A model generated the notes under the pieces. That model was not told where the DNA came from, did not search any database, and saw nothing but the letters and a program-made list of their open reading frames with translations. A program made the position numbers and the translations under genes. Below, piece by piece: positions 1 to 10,366 of a stretch of 64,000 nucleotides of DNA. Every line of letters begins with the position of its first letter. Position 1 is the first letter of the stretch. The stretch comes from Sipunculus nudus. Taxonomy: Eukaryota > Annelida > Sipuncula > Golfingiida > Sipunculidae. The stretch is taken from positions 66,225,916-66,289,915 of the forward strand of contig CM049315.1 in NCBI GenBank assembly GCA_026874595.1, written 5' to 3'.

Positions 1-3000
1 AATTGTTAAGTTACATGAGTGGGACGTACCTTCATGGTTTGCTGGTTAAGCTACATGAGTGGGACGTACTTTCATGGTTTGCTGGTTAAGCTACATGAGT
101 GGGACGTACTTTCATGGTTTGCTGGTTAAGCTACATGAGTGGGACGTACTATCGTGGTTTAATTGTTAAGTTACATGAGTGGGACGTACCTTCATGGTTT
201 GCTGGTTAAGCTACATGAGTGGGACGTACCTTCATGGTTTGCTGGTTAAGCTACATGAGTGGGACGTACTTTCATGGTTTGCTGGTTAAGCTACATGAGT
301 GGGACGTACTATCGTGGTTTAATTGTTAAGTTACATGAGTGGGACGTACCTTCATGGTCTGCTGGTTAAGCTACATGAGGGGGACGTACTTTCATGGTTT
401 GCTGGTTCAGCTACGTGAGTGGGACGTACTATCGTGGTTTGATTGTTTAGCTACACGAGTGCGACGTACTTTCATGGTTTGCTGGTTAAGCTACATGAGT
501 GGGACGTACTTTCATGGTTTGATGGTTACGCTACGTGAGTGGGACGTACTATCGTGGTTTGATTGTTAAGCTACATGAGTGGGACGTACTTTCATGGTTT
601 GATGGTTAAGTTACATGAGTGGGACGTACTATCGTGGTTTGCTGGTTAAGCTACATGAGTGGGACGTACTTTCATGGTTTGATGGTTAAGTTACATGAGT
701 GGGACGTACTTTCATGGTTTGCTGGTTAAGCTACATGAGTGGGACGTACTATCGTGGTTTAATTGTTAAGCTACATGAGTGGGACGTACTTTCATGGTTT
801 GCTGGTTAAGCTACATGAGGGGGACGTACCATCGTGGTTTAATTGTTAAGCTACATGAGTGGGACGTACTTTCATGGTTTGCTGGTTAAGCTACATGAGG
901 GGGACGTACTTTCATGGTTTGCTGGTTAAGCTACACGAGTGCGACGTACTTTCATGGTTTGCTGGTTAAGCTACATGAGGGGGACGTACTGTCATGGTTT
1001 GCTGGTTAAGCTACATGAGGGGGACGTACTATCATGGTTTGATGGTTAAGGTACATGAGTGGGACGTACTTTCATGGTTTGCTGGTTAAGCTACATGAGG
1101 GGGACGTACTGTCATGGTTTGATGGTTAAGGTACATGAGTGGGACGTACTATCATGGTTTGCTGGTTAAGCTACATGAGGGGGACGTACTTTCATGGTTT
1201 GCTGGTTAAGGTACATGAGTGGGACGTACTTTCATGGTTTGCTGGTTAAGCTACACGAGTGCGACGTACTTTCATGGTTTGCTGGTTAAGCTACATGAGT
1301 GGGACGTACTGTCATGGTTTGCTGGTTAAGCTACATGAGTGGGACGTACTTTCATGGTTTGATGGTTAAGCTACATGAGTGGGACGTACTTTCATGGTTT
1401 GCTGGTTAAGCTACATGAGGGGGACGTACTTTCATGGTTTGCTGGTTAAGGTACATGAGTGGGACGTACTTTCATGGTTTGCTGGTTAAGCTACATGAGG
1501 GGGACGTACTTTTATGGTTTGCTGGTTAAGGTACATGAGTGGGACGTACTTTCATGGTTTGCTGGTTAAGCTACACGAGTGCGACGTACTTTCATGGTTT
1601 GCTGGTTATGCTACATGAGGGGGACGTACTGTCATGGTTTGCTGGTTAAGCTACATGAGTGGGACGTACTTTCATGGTTTGATGGTTAAGGTACATGAGT
1701 GGGACGTACTTTCATGGTTTGCTGGTTAAGCTACATGAGGGGGACGTACTGTCATGGTTTGATGGTTAAGGTACATGAGTGGGACGTACTTTCATGGTTT
1801 GCTGGTTAAGCTACATGAGGGGGACGTACTTTCATGGTTTGCTGGTTAAGCTACACGAGTGCGACGTACTTTCATGGTTTGCTGGTTAAGCTACATGAGG
1901 GGGACGTACTGTCATGGTTTGCTGGTTAAGGTACATGAGTGGGACGTACTTTCATGGTTTGCTGGTTAAGCTACATGAGGGGGACGTACTGTCATGGTTT
2001 GATGGTTAAGGTACATGAGTGGGACGTACTTTCATGGTTTGCTGGTTAAGCTACATGAGGGGGACGTACTGTCATGGTTTGATGGTTAAGGTACATGAGT
2101 GGGACGTACTTTCATGGTTTGCTGGTTAAGGTACATAAGTGGGACGTTCTTTCATGGTTTGCTGGTTAAGCTACATGAGGGGGACGTACTGTCATGGTTT
2201 GATGGTTAAGGTACATGAGTGGGACCTACTTTCATGGTTTGCTGGTTAAGCTACATGAGGGGGACGTACTGTCATGGTTTGATGGTTAAGGTACATGAGT
2301 GGGACGTACTTTCATGGTTTGCTGGTTAAGGTACATGAGTGGGACGTACTTCCATGGTTTGCTGGTTAAGGTACATGAGGGGGACGTTCTTTCATGGTTT
2401 GCTGGTTAAGGTACATGAGTGGGACGTACTTTCATGGTTTGCTGGTTAAGCTACATGAGGGGGACGTACTGTCATGGTTTGATGGTTAAGGTACATGAGT
2501 GGGACGTACTGTCATGGTTTGCTGGTTAAGCTACATGAGTGGGACGTACTTTCATGGTTTACTGGTTAAGGTACATGAGTGGGACGTACTTTCATGGTTT
2601 GCTGGTTAAGCTACATGAGGGGGACGTACTGTCATGGTTTGATGGTTAAGGTACATGAGTGGGACGTACTTTCATGGTTTGCTGGTTAAGCTACATGAGT
2701 GGGACGTACTTTCATGGTTTGATGGTTAAGGTACATGAGTGGGACGAACTTTCATGGTTTGCTGGTTAAGCTACATGAGGGGGACGTACTGTCATGGTTT
2801 GATGGTTAAGGTACATGAGTGGGACGTACTTTCATGGTTTGCTGGTTAAGCTACATGAGGGGGACGTACTTTCATGGTTTGATGGTTAAGGTACATGAGT
2901 GGGACGCACTTTCATGGTTTGCTGGTTAAGGTACATGAGTGGGACGTACTTTTAAGGTTTGCTGGTTAAGCTACATGAGGGGGACGTACTGTCATGGTTT

Positions 3001-5910
3001 GCTGGTTCAGCTACGTTAGTGGGACGTACTATCGTGGTTTGATTGTTTAGCTACACGAGTGCGACGTACTTTCATGGTTTGCTGGTTAAGCTACATGAGT
3101 GGGACGTACTTTCATGGTTTGCTGGTTCAGCTACATGAGTGGGACGTACTTTCATGGTTTGCTGGTTAAGCTACATGAGGGGGACGTACTTTCATGGTTT
3201 GATGGTTAAGGTACATGAGTGGGACGTACTTTCATGGTTTGCTGGTTAAGCTACATGAGGGGGACGTACTGTCATGGTTTGATGGTTAACGTACATGAGT
3301 GGGACGTACTTTCATGGTTTGCTGGTTAAGCTACATGAGGGGGACGTACTGTCATGGTTTGATGGTTAAGGTACATGAGTGGGACGTACTTTCATGGTTT
3401 GCTGGTTAAGGTACATGAGTGGGACGTACTTTCATGGTTTGCTGGTTAAGCTACATGAGGGGGACGTACTGTCATGGTTTGATGGTTAAGGTACATGTGT
3501 GGGACGTACTTTCATGGTTTGCTGGTTAAGCTACATGAGGGGGACGTACTGTCATGGTTTGATGGTTAAGGTACATGAGTGGGACGTACTTTCATGGTTT
3601 GCTGGTTAAGGTACATGAGTGGGACGTACTTTCATGGTTTGCTGGTTAAGCTACATGAGTGGGACGTACTGTCATGGTTTGCTGGTTAAGCTACATGAGT
3701 GGGACGTACTTTCATGGTTTGCTGGTTAAGGTACATGAGTGGGACGTACTTTCATGGTTTGCTGGTTAAGCTACATGAGGGGGACGTACTGTCATGGTTT
3801 GATGGTTAAGGTACATGAGTGGGACGTACTTTCATGGTTTGCTGGTTAAGCTACATGAGGGGGACGTACTGTCATGGTTTGATGGTTAAGGTACATGAGT
3901 GGGACGTACTTTCATGGTTTGCTGGTTAAGCTACATGAGGGGGACGTACTTTCATGGTTTGATGGTTAAGGTACATGAGTGGGACGTACTTTCATGGTTT
4001 GCTGGTTAAGCTACATGAGGGGGACGTACTGTCATGGTTTGATGGTTAAGGTACATGAGTGGGACGTACTTTCATGGTTTGCTGGTTAAGGTACATGAGT
4101 GGGACGTACTTTCATGGTTTGCTGGTTAAGCTACATGAGGGGGACGTACTGTCATGGTTTGCTGGTTAAGCTACATGAGTGGGACGTACTTTCATGGTTT
4201 GCTGGTTAAGCTACATGAGTGGGACGTACTATCGTGGTTTAATTGTTAAGCTACATGAGTGGGACGTACTTTCATGGTTTGCTGGTTAAGCTACATGAGG
4301 GGGACGTACTGTCATGGTTTGATGGTTAAGGTACATGAGTGGGACGTACTATCGTGGTTTATTTGTTAAGCTACATGAGTAGGAAATACTATCATGGTTT
4401 GATGGTTAAGCTACATGGTGGGACGTACTATCTTGGTTTAATTGTTAAGCTACATGAGTGGGACGTACCTTCATGGTTTGCTGGTTAAGCTACATGAGTG
4501 GGACGTACTATCGTGGTTTAATTGTTAAGTTACATGAGTGGGACGTACCTTCATGGTCTGCTGGTTAAGCTACATGAGTGGGACGTACTTTCATGGTTTG
4601 CTAGTTCAGCTACGTGAGTGGGACGTACTATCGTGGTTTGATTGTTAAGCTACATGAGTGGGACGTACTTTCATGGTTTGCTGGTTAAGCTACGTGAGTG
4701 GGACGTACTATCGTGGTTTGATTGTTTAGCTACACGAGTGCGACGTACTTTCATGGTTTGCTGGTTAAGCTACATGAGTGGGACGTACTTTCATGGTTTG
4801 CTGGTTAAGGTACATGAGGGGGACGTACTGTCATGGTTTGATGGTTAAGGTACATGAGTGGGACGTACTATCGTGGTTTATTTGTTAAGCTACATGAGTA
4901 GGAAATACTATCATGGGTTGATGGTTAAGCTACATGGTGGGACGTACTATCTTGGTTTAATTGTTAAGCTACATGAGTGGGACGTACCTTCATGGTTTGC
5001 TGGTTAAGCTACATGAGTGGGACGTACTATCGTGGTTTAATTGTTAAGTTACATGAGTGGGACGTACCTTCATGGTCTGCTGGTTAAGCTACATGAGTGG
5101 GACGTACTTTCATGGTTTGCTAGTTCAGCTACGTGAGTGGGACGTACTATCGTGGTTTGATTGTTAAGCTACATGAGTGGGACGTACTTTCATGGTTTGC
5201 TGGTTAAGCTACGTGAGTGGGACGTACTATCGTGGTTTGATTGTTTAGCTACACGAGTGCGACGTACTTTCATGGTTTGCTGGTTAAGCTACATGAGTGG
5301 GACGTACTGTCATGGTTTGATGGTTAAGGTACATGAGTGGGACGTACTATCGTGGTTTATTTGTTAAGCTACATGAGTAGGAAATACTATCATGGTTTGA
5401 TGGTTAAGCTACATGGTGGGACGTACTATCTTGGTTTAATTGTTAAGCTACATGAGTGGGACGTACCTTCATGGTTTGCTGGTTAAGCTACATGAGTGGG
5501 ACGCACTATCGTGGTTTAATTGTTAAGTTACATGAGTGGGACGTACCTTCATGGTCTGCTGGTTAAGCTACATGAGTGGGACGTACTATCGTGGTTTGAT
5601 TGTTAAGCTACATGAGTGGGACGTACTTTCATGGTTTGCTGGTTAAGCTACATGAGTGGGACGTACTTTCATGGTTTGCTGGTTAAGCTACATGAGTGGG
5701 ACGTACTATCGTGGTTTAATTGTTAAGTTACATGAGTGGGACGTACCTTCATGGTCTGCTGGTTAAGCTACATGAGTGGGACGTACTTTCATGGTTTGCT
5801 GGTTAAGCTACATGAGTGGGACGTACTTTCATGGTTTGCTGGTTCAGCTACATGAGGGGGACGTACTGTCATGGTTTGATGGTTAAGGTACATGAGTGGG
5901 ACGTGCTTTC
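1..5910. repeat. 40-bp satellite array, about 147 units, cut by the left window edge
   Basis: Near-perfect tandem repeat of a 40-bp unit (core GGTTAAGCTACATGAGTGGG followed by ACGTACTTTCATGGTTTGCT). Units differ at a few diagnostic sites: GCTGG, GATGG or AATTG at the start, CTACATGAGT, CTACATGAGG, GTACATGAGT or CTACACGAGT in the middle, and TTTCATGG, TGTCATGG or TATCGTGG near the end. These variants are arranged in higher-order blocks: 160-bp tetramers at 1-320 and 80-bp dimers through much of 1000-4000. The first 4.4 kb stays exactly in register. Because 40 is not a multiple of 3, open frames change every unit and close after about 60-75 codons, so the short frames inside are not genes. The array begins before base 1, so its full size is unknown. 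Confidence 0.98.
4361..5397. repeat. Higher-order block of the satellite, 519 bp then 479 bp
   Basis: A rare unit variant (ATTTGTTAAG then GAGTAGGAAATACTATCATGG-like sequence) followed by a 39-bp unit with a one-base deletion (CTACATGGTGGG) recurs at 4361, 4880 and 5359. The spacings are 519 bp (13 units minus one base) and 479 bp (12 units minus one base). Intervening units match in order, except that one 40-bp unit is missing from the second block. This shows recent segmental duplication inside the array by unequal exchange. Confidence 0.9.
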
Positions 5911-6063
5911 GGTGTTTGAAGATTGACCTGCTCAGGGACGTGCAATTTATCGTGTTTCGATGATTGAGCTGAATGAGTGTGCTACATGAGTACGTCTTAT
6001 CGTGGTTTGATTATTGAGATGGCTGAGTAGGAGGTGCCATAGTTGACTGATGATTAAAATGTA
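5911..6063. repeat. Degenerate right edge of the satellite
   Basis: Three or four strongly diverged units remain recognisable by TATCGTGTTTCGATGATTGAG, CTACATGAGTACGTCTTATCG and GTGGTTTGATTATTGAGATGG-like sequence (each cited only in part). Divergence at the edge with homogeneous units inside is the usual pattern of satellite arrays. Unique sequence starts at about 6064. Confidence 0.7.
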
Positions 6064-6458
6064 CGAATGGGGCGGATTTCTTCTCTTAAAATCACCGTTG
6101 ATAAAACCTTAACCGATACTTCCATGTCTCAGGGCATATCTCCTTATAAAACTCCAAATTTAATCCTGCCCTGGTATCTTGACCATTTAAAGCTATGTGA
6201 TACAGACATGTCGATAATATATAATTGCTGTGAATATAAGATACAGAAGGCGTCCAAACTAAAACGATAAGGATGACTTTTAGCCATCACGGCAGTAATG
6301 CCGAAAACACCACTGCCATGGCAATCCATATTATAACCAGACATAACTGCACACAGCAGTAATCAGCCTGAGCAGAGCAGTCGGCAGAAAAAAAAGGAAT
6401 GAACAAAGCAATCTCGTCTCCATTGTAACCATGCATATACTGGCACACGGTAAGCGGC
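6064..6458. other. Unique sequence, no gene supported
   Basis: AT-rich single-copy-looking sequence directly after the satellite. Short open frames on both strands have no recognisable motif and no convincing splice or start context. I see no repeat structure. Confidence 0.5.
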
Positions 6459-6767
6459 ATGCGGAAAAAGATTTTTTTAAGTGCAGTTGTTTTATCATCT
6501 ATCATTTGTTTGCTGGCGGAAAGCAGTATGAAACACGTGTTAAATGGAATTCTCATTGCGACCAGGGGACTTTGTTTCCATTTACTAGTATATGACCTAC
6601 AAAACCAACGTGATCTTGCCGGTTTTGACATCACTGTGTACATACCGCAGTGTTTTACCGCCCTTATAAATACCCCCAAGCGAAATTTATTGCACACCCC
6701 ATTCCGCTTCCGCAAACTGCATATACCGCATGCCAATTATAAGAAGAATGCAAAAATAAAGCTCTAA
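6459..6767 (+). CDS. Possible small secreted protein, 102 aa, unrecognised
   Basis: An ATG-initiated frame of 102 codons. The first ~20 residues look like a signal peptide: basic start (MRKK), a hydrophobic stretch of about 15 residues (FLSAVVLSSIICLLA) and a small-residue cleavage site before ESS. The rest has three Cys and a basic C-terminus rich in Lys, His and Asn. An AATAAA motif overlaps the stop region (near 6755), too close to serve this frame. I do not recognise the family. A long frame on the opposite strand (6287-6736; its first true ATG lies well inside) overlaps it completely, so at most one is likely real. No intron signals were required to read it. Confidence 0.25.
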   Translation: MRKKIFLSAVVLSSIICLLAESSMKHVLNGILIATRGLCFHLLVYDLQNQRDLAGFDITVYIPQCFTALINTPKRNLLHTPFRFRKLHIPHANYKKNAKIKL

Positions 6768-7078
6768 ATCACGGAAACCTTAGAAGACATTTTATGTCGG
6801 GCGTCGAACTTAACAGACATGCATGAATGGAGAATTATTAGTGAGCTGAGTTACAGAGGTCATTATAAAGTAAACAAATACATCTTACGGTTGGTTTGTT
6901 TTATTAGACGCGATACGCTGTTATTATGCGACCATGCAGGCGTTTCATTGTTTTGTTTCCTAATCTACAAAGCCGTTTTTATAGGACAACGTCTGTCACA
7001 CTAACGCACTCTATAATCAATAGGATGGGCAAAACTATGACTAAATATTTCATTTAAATCTAGTCCTATTGTGTAGGC
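6768..7078. other. Unique AT-rich sequence, nothing recognised
   Basis: No repeat, promoter or convincing coding frame seen. A 61-codon open frame at 6819-7004 has no recognisable feature. Confidence 0.5.
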
Positions 7079-7111
7079 GTGTGTGTGTGTGTGCGTGCGT
7101 GCGTGTGTGTG
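7079..7111. repeat. (TG)n/(TGCG)n microsatellite
   Basis: GT dinucleotide run with interspersed GCGT units. Confidence 0.9.
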
Positions 7112-7157
7112 AGGGTGTGCGAATGTTTGTGTGTACAATGAATGTGCATCCACTTAC

Positions 7158-7233
7158 CGAATGGCACTGAGATCATTGGAACCACGTGGTAAAGCAGCAC
7201 CAGGAATATCGTATTAGCAGAAAAGATCCTCAT
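7158..7233 (-). CDS. Candidate first coding exon with signal peptide
   Basis: On the minus strand an ATG at 7233-7231 opens a 25-codon segment beginning MRIFSANTIFLVLLYHVV and reaching VPF before a strong 5' splice site (TTCG|GTAAGTGG, intron starting at 7157). The peptide is almost entirely hydrophobic after MR, as expected for a secretory signal. About 155-165 bp upstream on the same strand lies a TATA box with a perfect CRE just beyond it, so promoter, leader and signal-peptide exon are in consistent order. Several ATGs occur in the presumed leader, which weakens the case. The gene would continue toward lower coordinates; I could not identify its next exon. Peptide-hormone and neuropeptide genes often have this layout, but the product is not known. 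Confidence 0.35.
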
Positions 7234-7387
7234 TGCAGCTATGCGCAAATGAACTTCAAATATCTGTTAAAGCTGTAAGCATTCAAGGGACAAGCTAACT
7301 CTTTCGTGGCATAAGCTCAGACGTACATAACCAGGGGCCAGGTACGGAGTCCCAAGGCATTTATGCTCTAGTACCTGTCAATCACAC

Positions 7388-7430
7388 CTTTATATATGAA
7401 TATTCATGAGCCCACTCACATTTGACGTCA
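7388..7430 (-). promoter_or_regulatory. CRE plus TATA box, minus-strand core promoter
   Basis: TATATAAAG on the minus strand (7396-7388) and the perfect palindromic cAMP-response element TGACGTCA at 7423-7430, about 27 bp upstream of it. Transcription would start near 7365. CREs beside TATA boxes are typical of CREB-responsive genes. CRE is palindromic and could also serve the plus strand. Confidence 0.4.
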
Positions 7431-7431
7431 C

Positions 7432-7623
7432 ATGTACATAGGGCATTGGGGGAAACGCGGGAAAACAACAGTGATTTTTGTTCGATCAATGCTCATTCAG
7501 GGGCCCATTGTCGTTTTTCCAAACGACAAACAGGTAGAACGGTTTATGACAGGGTCCCGCCACGCAGGCTGGCTTGTGCAAGCATCCAAGGCTGTGAACG
7601 ACATTTCATCAAGTGACTTCTAA
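7432..7623 (+). CDS. Short open frame, 63 aa, unrecognised
   Basis: ATG-initiated frame encoding MYIGHWGKRGK, then a mixed hydrophobic and charged segment ending DISSSDF. Composition is protein-like, but there is no known motif, no splice signal was needed, and it starts at the CRE of the promoter above. An alternative frame (7422-7616) overlaps. It may be chance. Confidence 0.12.
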   Translation: MYIGHWGKRGKTTVIFVRSMLIQGPIVVFPNDKQVERFMTGSRHAGWLVQASKAVNDISSSDF

Positions 7624-7849
7624 ATGGTAAACAAGCTACAGATATCAATAGCAGGCGACATAAAGGTCACAGAGGCCTGGTAGCTGGTGGAAGCTCTAGT
7701 TACGTGTACCATGCAGCGTGATCAACATGTGAGCTATTCAGAGAATACAAGCTTCTCTTTAAAACTCTAGCCAGATTGTTACCATACAAGAGCTCCGACT
7801 ATAGGAGCTTGAAAATAGCGGATTAATATGAAAACAGGACGTGTTCATA

Positions 7850-7852
<3 letters not shown>
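7624..7852. other. Unique sequence, nothing recognised
   Basis: No repeat, exon or promoter signal seen. Confidence 0.5.

Positions 7853-7926
<74 letters not shown>
7853..7926. repeat. (AT)n microsatellite
   Basis: About 37 AT dinucleotides with one TTT interruption near 7890. Confidence 0.98.
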
Positions 7927-7930
<4 letters not shown>

Positions 7931-8233
7931 AGGGAGGGTTTCCGGACATTTATTTATTAAGTTTATTATTTTTTTTTCAGGATGACGTACTAATTAAAGA
8001 AAACAAGAAAAGGGGTAATCACCGTACTATATATATTTAAGTGCCACATTTTGCCGTTTTAGTCAAACTTTCGACTGAAATGTTTAATGTATAAAATTAA
8101 ATTATAAATACTTAATAAATAGGCAACTCTGAAAATGTTACCATGCACAGGACGGTGCTTTCTACAAGAAAAGATAAATACATATATTCGTAACAGTATT
8201 ATTTGATACTTTTAGTATTGTGATAATTAGGTA

Positions 8234-8265
<32 letters not shown>

Positions 8266-8399
8266 TGATAATAATAATAATAATAATTAAGATTTTTATA
8301 ATAATAATAGTAATTATTAATATTATTATATATATAAACGTATATATAAATGTATATATTTAACATGGATTATACAAATAGATTATAACTAATCTAGGC
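7927..8399. repeat. AT-rich tract with (AAT)n microsatellite
   Basis: Very AT-rich sequence. A trinucleotide (ATA/TAA)n run occupies about 8233-8325, interrupted by an A8 and other short tracts, followed by short TATA-rich stretches. No gene signal. Confidence 0.85.
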
Positions 8400-8584
8400 C
8401 TATAGAGACTCTCCATGGCTCGGATGGTGGCGTCCAAAGGTAGAATAAACCGGAGAACCTGGAGAAAACCACCGGCCTTAATTGGACGGGCCATAACCCA
8501 CTCTTAGAGCAACGCCGGGGATCGAACCCGGGTCGCCAGCGGAGAGAGCCAGCCGATCATTCTACCCCTCAACTGTCCAGGCCC
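8400..8584 (-). mobile_element. tRNA-derived SINE, copy 1
   Basis: Read on the minus strand, the 5' part begins GGGGCCTGGACAGTTGAGGG and contains an A-box-like GTTGAGGGGTAGAATGATCGG region and a clear B box GGGTTCGATCCCC about 30 nt later, the spacing of an RNA polymerase III tRNA promoter. Downstream is a non-tRNA body with CTCCAGGTTCTCCGG. A second, internally shortened copy lies at 29111-29213 in the same orientation, which supports a mobile family. I cannot assign the superfamily from sequence alone. Confidence 0.65.
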
Positions 8585-8819
8585 CAACGGAATTAGAAAG
8601 GCACACGGTAGAGCGCAAACCACCAACAAGGCAATACCACCTTCCCGCCTCACCCTGAGCTTCTACTAAAAACTAATGCGGTCAAACTTCAAAATCAAAA
8701 TACATCACAATCTAAGAAAAGTCTCCCTTCCACAATGAGCATAGGCGTGCTCAGTTACCGGATGTTACTTGTTTCACTGAGGTCTTTTCTCAAAACATTC
8801 ATGTTCATGTAATTTTGCT
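8585..8819. other. Probable 3' UTR / downstream flank of the minus-strand gene
   Basis: Directly follows the TGA of the exon at 8820-8984 on the minus strand. I see no AATAAA close to the stop; the nearest minus-strand AATAAA is near 7960, beyond the SINE. Confidence 0.3.
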
Positions 8820-8984
8820 TCACAAAATTCCAGTCCAACAGTTTCCTTTACGATTCTGCGCAGTGGGGGCAAAAACAACCCTCATGGCCCCGCACCAGAT
8901 TTGACCGGTATCTTCTTTAGCCCATGTTCCATCCTCTACATTCTTTCGTGGAACTATAGGTGCCGTCATTTTCGCGTAATCCTG
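8820..8984 (-). CDS. Terminal coding exon of an unrecognised gene
   Basis: On the minus strand a pyrimidine-rich acceptor (TTTGTTTCAG) is followed by 54 codons and TGA. The segment starts QDYAKMTAPIVPRKN and ends GNCWTGIL; it is rich in charged residues and has two Cys and three Trp, unlike translated repeat DNA. The preceding exon (9262-9327) ends with the same phase (0), so the two splice without a frame break across a 277-bp intron. A tandem acceptor (CAGCAG) could shift the start by one Gln. I do not recognise the protein family. Upstream exons beyond 9327 were not identified. Confidence 0.45.
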   Translation of the reverse strand, partial: QDYAKMTAPIVPRKNVEDGTWAKEDTGQIWCGAMRVVFAPTAQNRKGNCWTGIL

Positions 8985-9261
8985 CTGAAACAAACAAAAA
9001 CAAACAAGGCACGAAACATAACTTCCTTGTCTGAGGTTAAAGTAAAGACAACGGGCTTTCAAAACAATGATTCAGCTCGCCTCCTGTTCGAGAACCACTA
9101 AACTACTCATTCCTGCACATTCGTGGTTCACGCTTTGTCTAGATTTGGAGAAAGGGTACACCCATTGCCTGTAGGGGCACTGTCGGTTGAATTAAGATGA
9201 AGATGACCGTATTATATGAATCATACGTTATCATTAACACGGGACTGGGAATAACACTCAC

Positions 9262-9327
9262 AGGTAAATTGATGTGGCCCTTAAACGTCTTTGCACTGCA
9301 TATGTCAATTGTGTGTAACGATTTCAC
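9262..9327 (-). CDS. Penultimate coding exon of the same unrecognised gene
   Basis: A 66-nt, 22-codon exon (VKSLHTIDICSAKTFKGHIN then LP) bounded by an acceptor (CTTAAATTTAG) and a good donor (ACCT|GTGAGT). Both ends are phase 0, and the frame continues directly into the terminal exon at 8984-8820. Matched phase, consensus splice sites and an open frame make a chance pairing unlikely, but no homology supports it. Confidence 0.42.
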
Positions 9328-9408
9328 CTAAATTTAAGCCTGCAGCCGGCTCTTGAAGAAAAGGTTGCCTAACCTATGCCTACAACACTGGCATCTCCGA
9401 CAGAAAAT

Positions 9409-9801
9409 GAGTGTTCAGGTTCGGTTGTTTGAGTGTTCAGGTCCGATGTGTGAGTGTTCAGGTCTGGTGTGTGAGTGTTCAGGTCCGATGTGTGAGTGTT
9501 CAGGTCTGGTGTGTGAGTGTTCAGGTCCGGTGTTTGCGTCTTCAGGTCCGTTGTGTGAGTGTTCAGGTTCAGGGTTTGAGTGTTCAGGTCCGGTGTATGA
9601 GTGTTTAGGTCCGGTGTGTTAGTGTTCAGGTCAAGTGTATGAGTGTTTAGGTCCGATGTGTTAGTGTTCAGGTCCGGTGTGTGAGTGTTTAGGTCCGGTG
9701 TGTTAGTGTTCAGGTCCGGTGTGTGAGTGTTCAGGACCGGTGTGTGAGTGTTCAGGTCCGGTGTATGAGTTTTTAGGTTTTGTGTGTGCGTGTTCAGGTC
9801 C
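9409..9801. repeat. 21-bp minisatellite, about 19 copies
   Basis: Unit GAGTGTTCAGGTCCGGTGTGT with frequent single-base variants. Because 21 is a multiple of 3, one plus-strand frame stays open for part of the array and reads as a seven-residue CSGPVCE-type repeat; it ends where a unit carries GTGTTAG. The Cys-rich open frame is best explained by the repeat period. Confidence 0.97.
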
Positions 9802-10285
9802 CGGATGGACGGTTATATAATAAGACAGGCTGAATGTATATTAATACTGAGTGGGTTTCACTTAATAGCAACTGTTATTTCTTTCCTGTACTGTTTTTCT
9901 TTCTTCTTGAAAAATGAAATTTCAATTTTTTATTGAATCTAAATTGTAAATTTCATTTTTAAGCTAGATAGAACCATGATAATCAATATTCCTGGAATTC
10001 ACCAATTACAATACCTAAATATCGCTCTAAACTACTGGGCATACGGAAGGTATTGCTCATTCACTCGCGTGTTAGTAGCTGCCGCCTCTGAGGGGTGATA
10101 GCCATAGCTATCTGAATGATGGCTTATTAATTGGCGGCATCCTCTTGTAAGCTGTATTGTCATATTCATACCTAGGGCACTTTGACCTCGTACCTGCCGA
10201 AAAGGATTTTAACATTTGATAAGAATAATCAAGCCGTGCGATAACTATTATCTGAGCACGCGTTCACTGCGTCCGTCCAAGTCCT
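9802..10285. other. Unique sequence, nothing recognised
   Basis: AT-rich flank between the minisatellite and a promoter candidate. No exon or repeat is supported. Confidence 0.5.
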
Positions 10286-10323
10286 TATAAATACAACGCC
10301 ACCCGCTTTTTTCTATTCATTCT
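10286..10323 (+). promoter_or_regulatory. TATA box plus initiator, plus strand
   Basis: TATAAATA at 10286-10293 and an initiator-like TTCATTCT whose A is at 10319, 33 bp downstream, the normal metazoan spacing. The first ATG downstream (10367) opens a coding-like segment. Confidence 0.4.
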
Positions 10324-10366
10324 GTACATTTATCATAATCAACAGCTATCTGCTACAGTGTACATT

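Noticed and set aside
339-569. Open frames inside the 40-bp satellite
   Set aside because: They recur with the array, use changing frames because 40 is not a multiple of 3, and have no unique sequence.
7066-7248. 60-codon minus frame as a complete small protein
   Set aside because: Its first codon is TTG, the real ATG is at 7233, and the C-terminal His/Thr-rich part is translated microsatellite beyond a strong donor at 7157.
8400-8584. Functional tRNA gene on the minus strand
   Set aside because: The B box is good, but the acceptor stem and cloverleaf cannot be completed and a non-tRNA body follows, as in a SINE.
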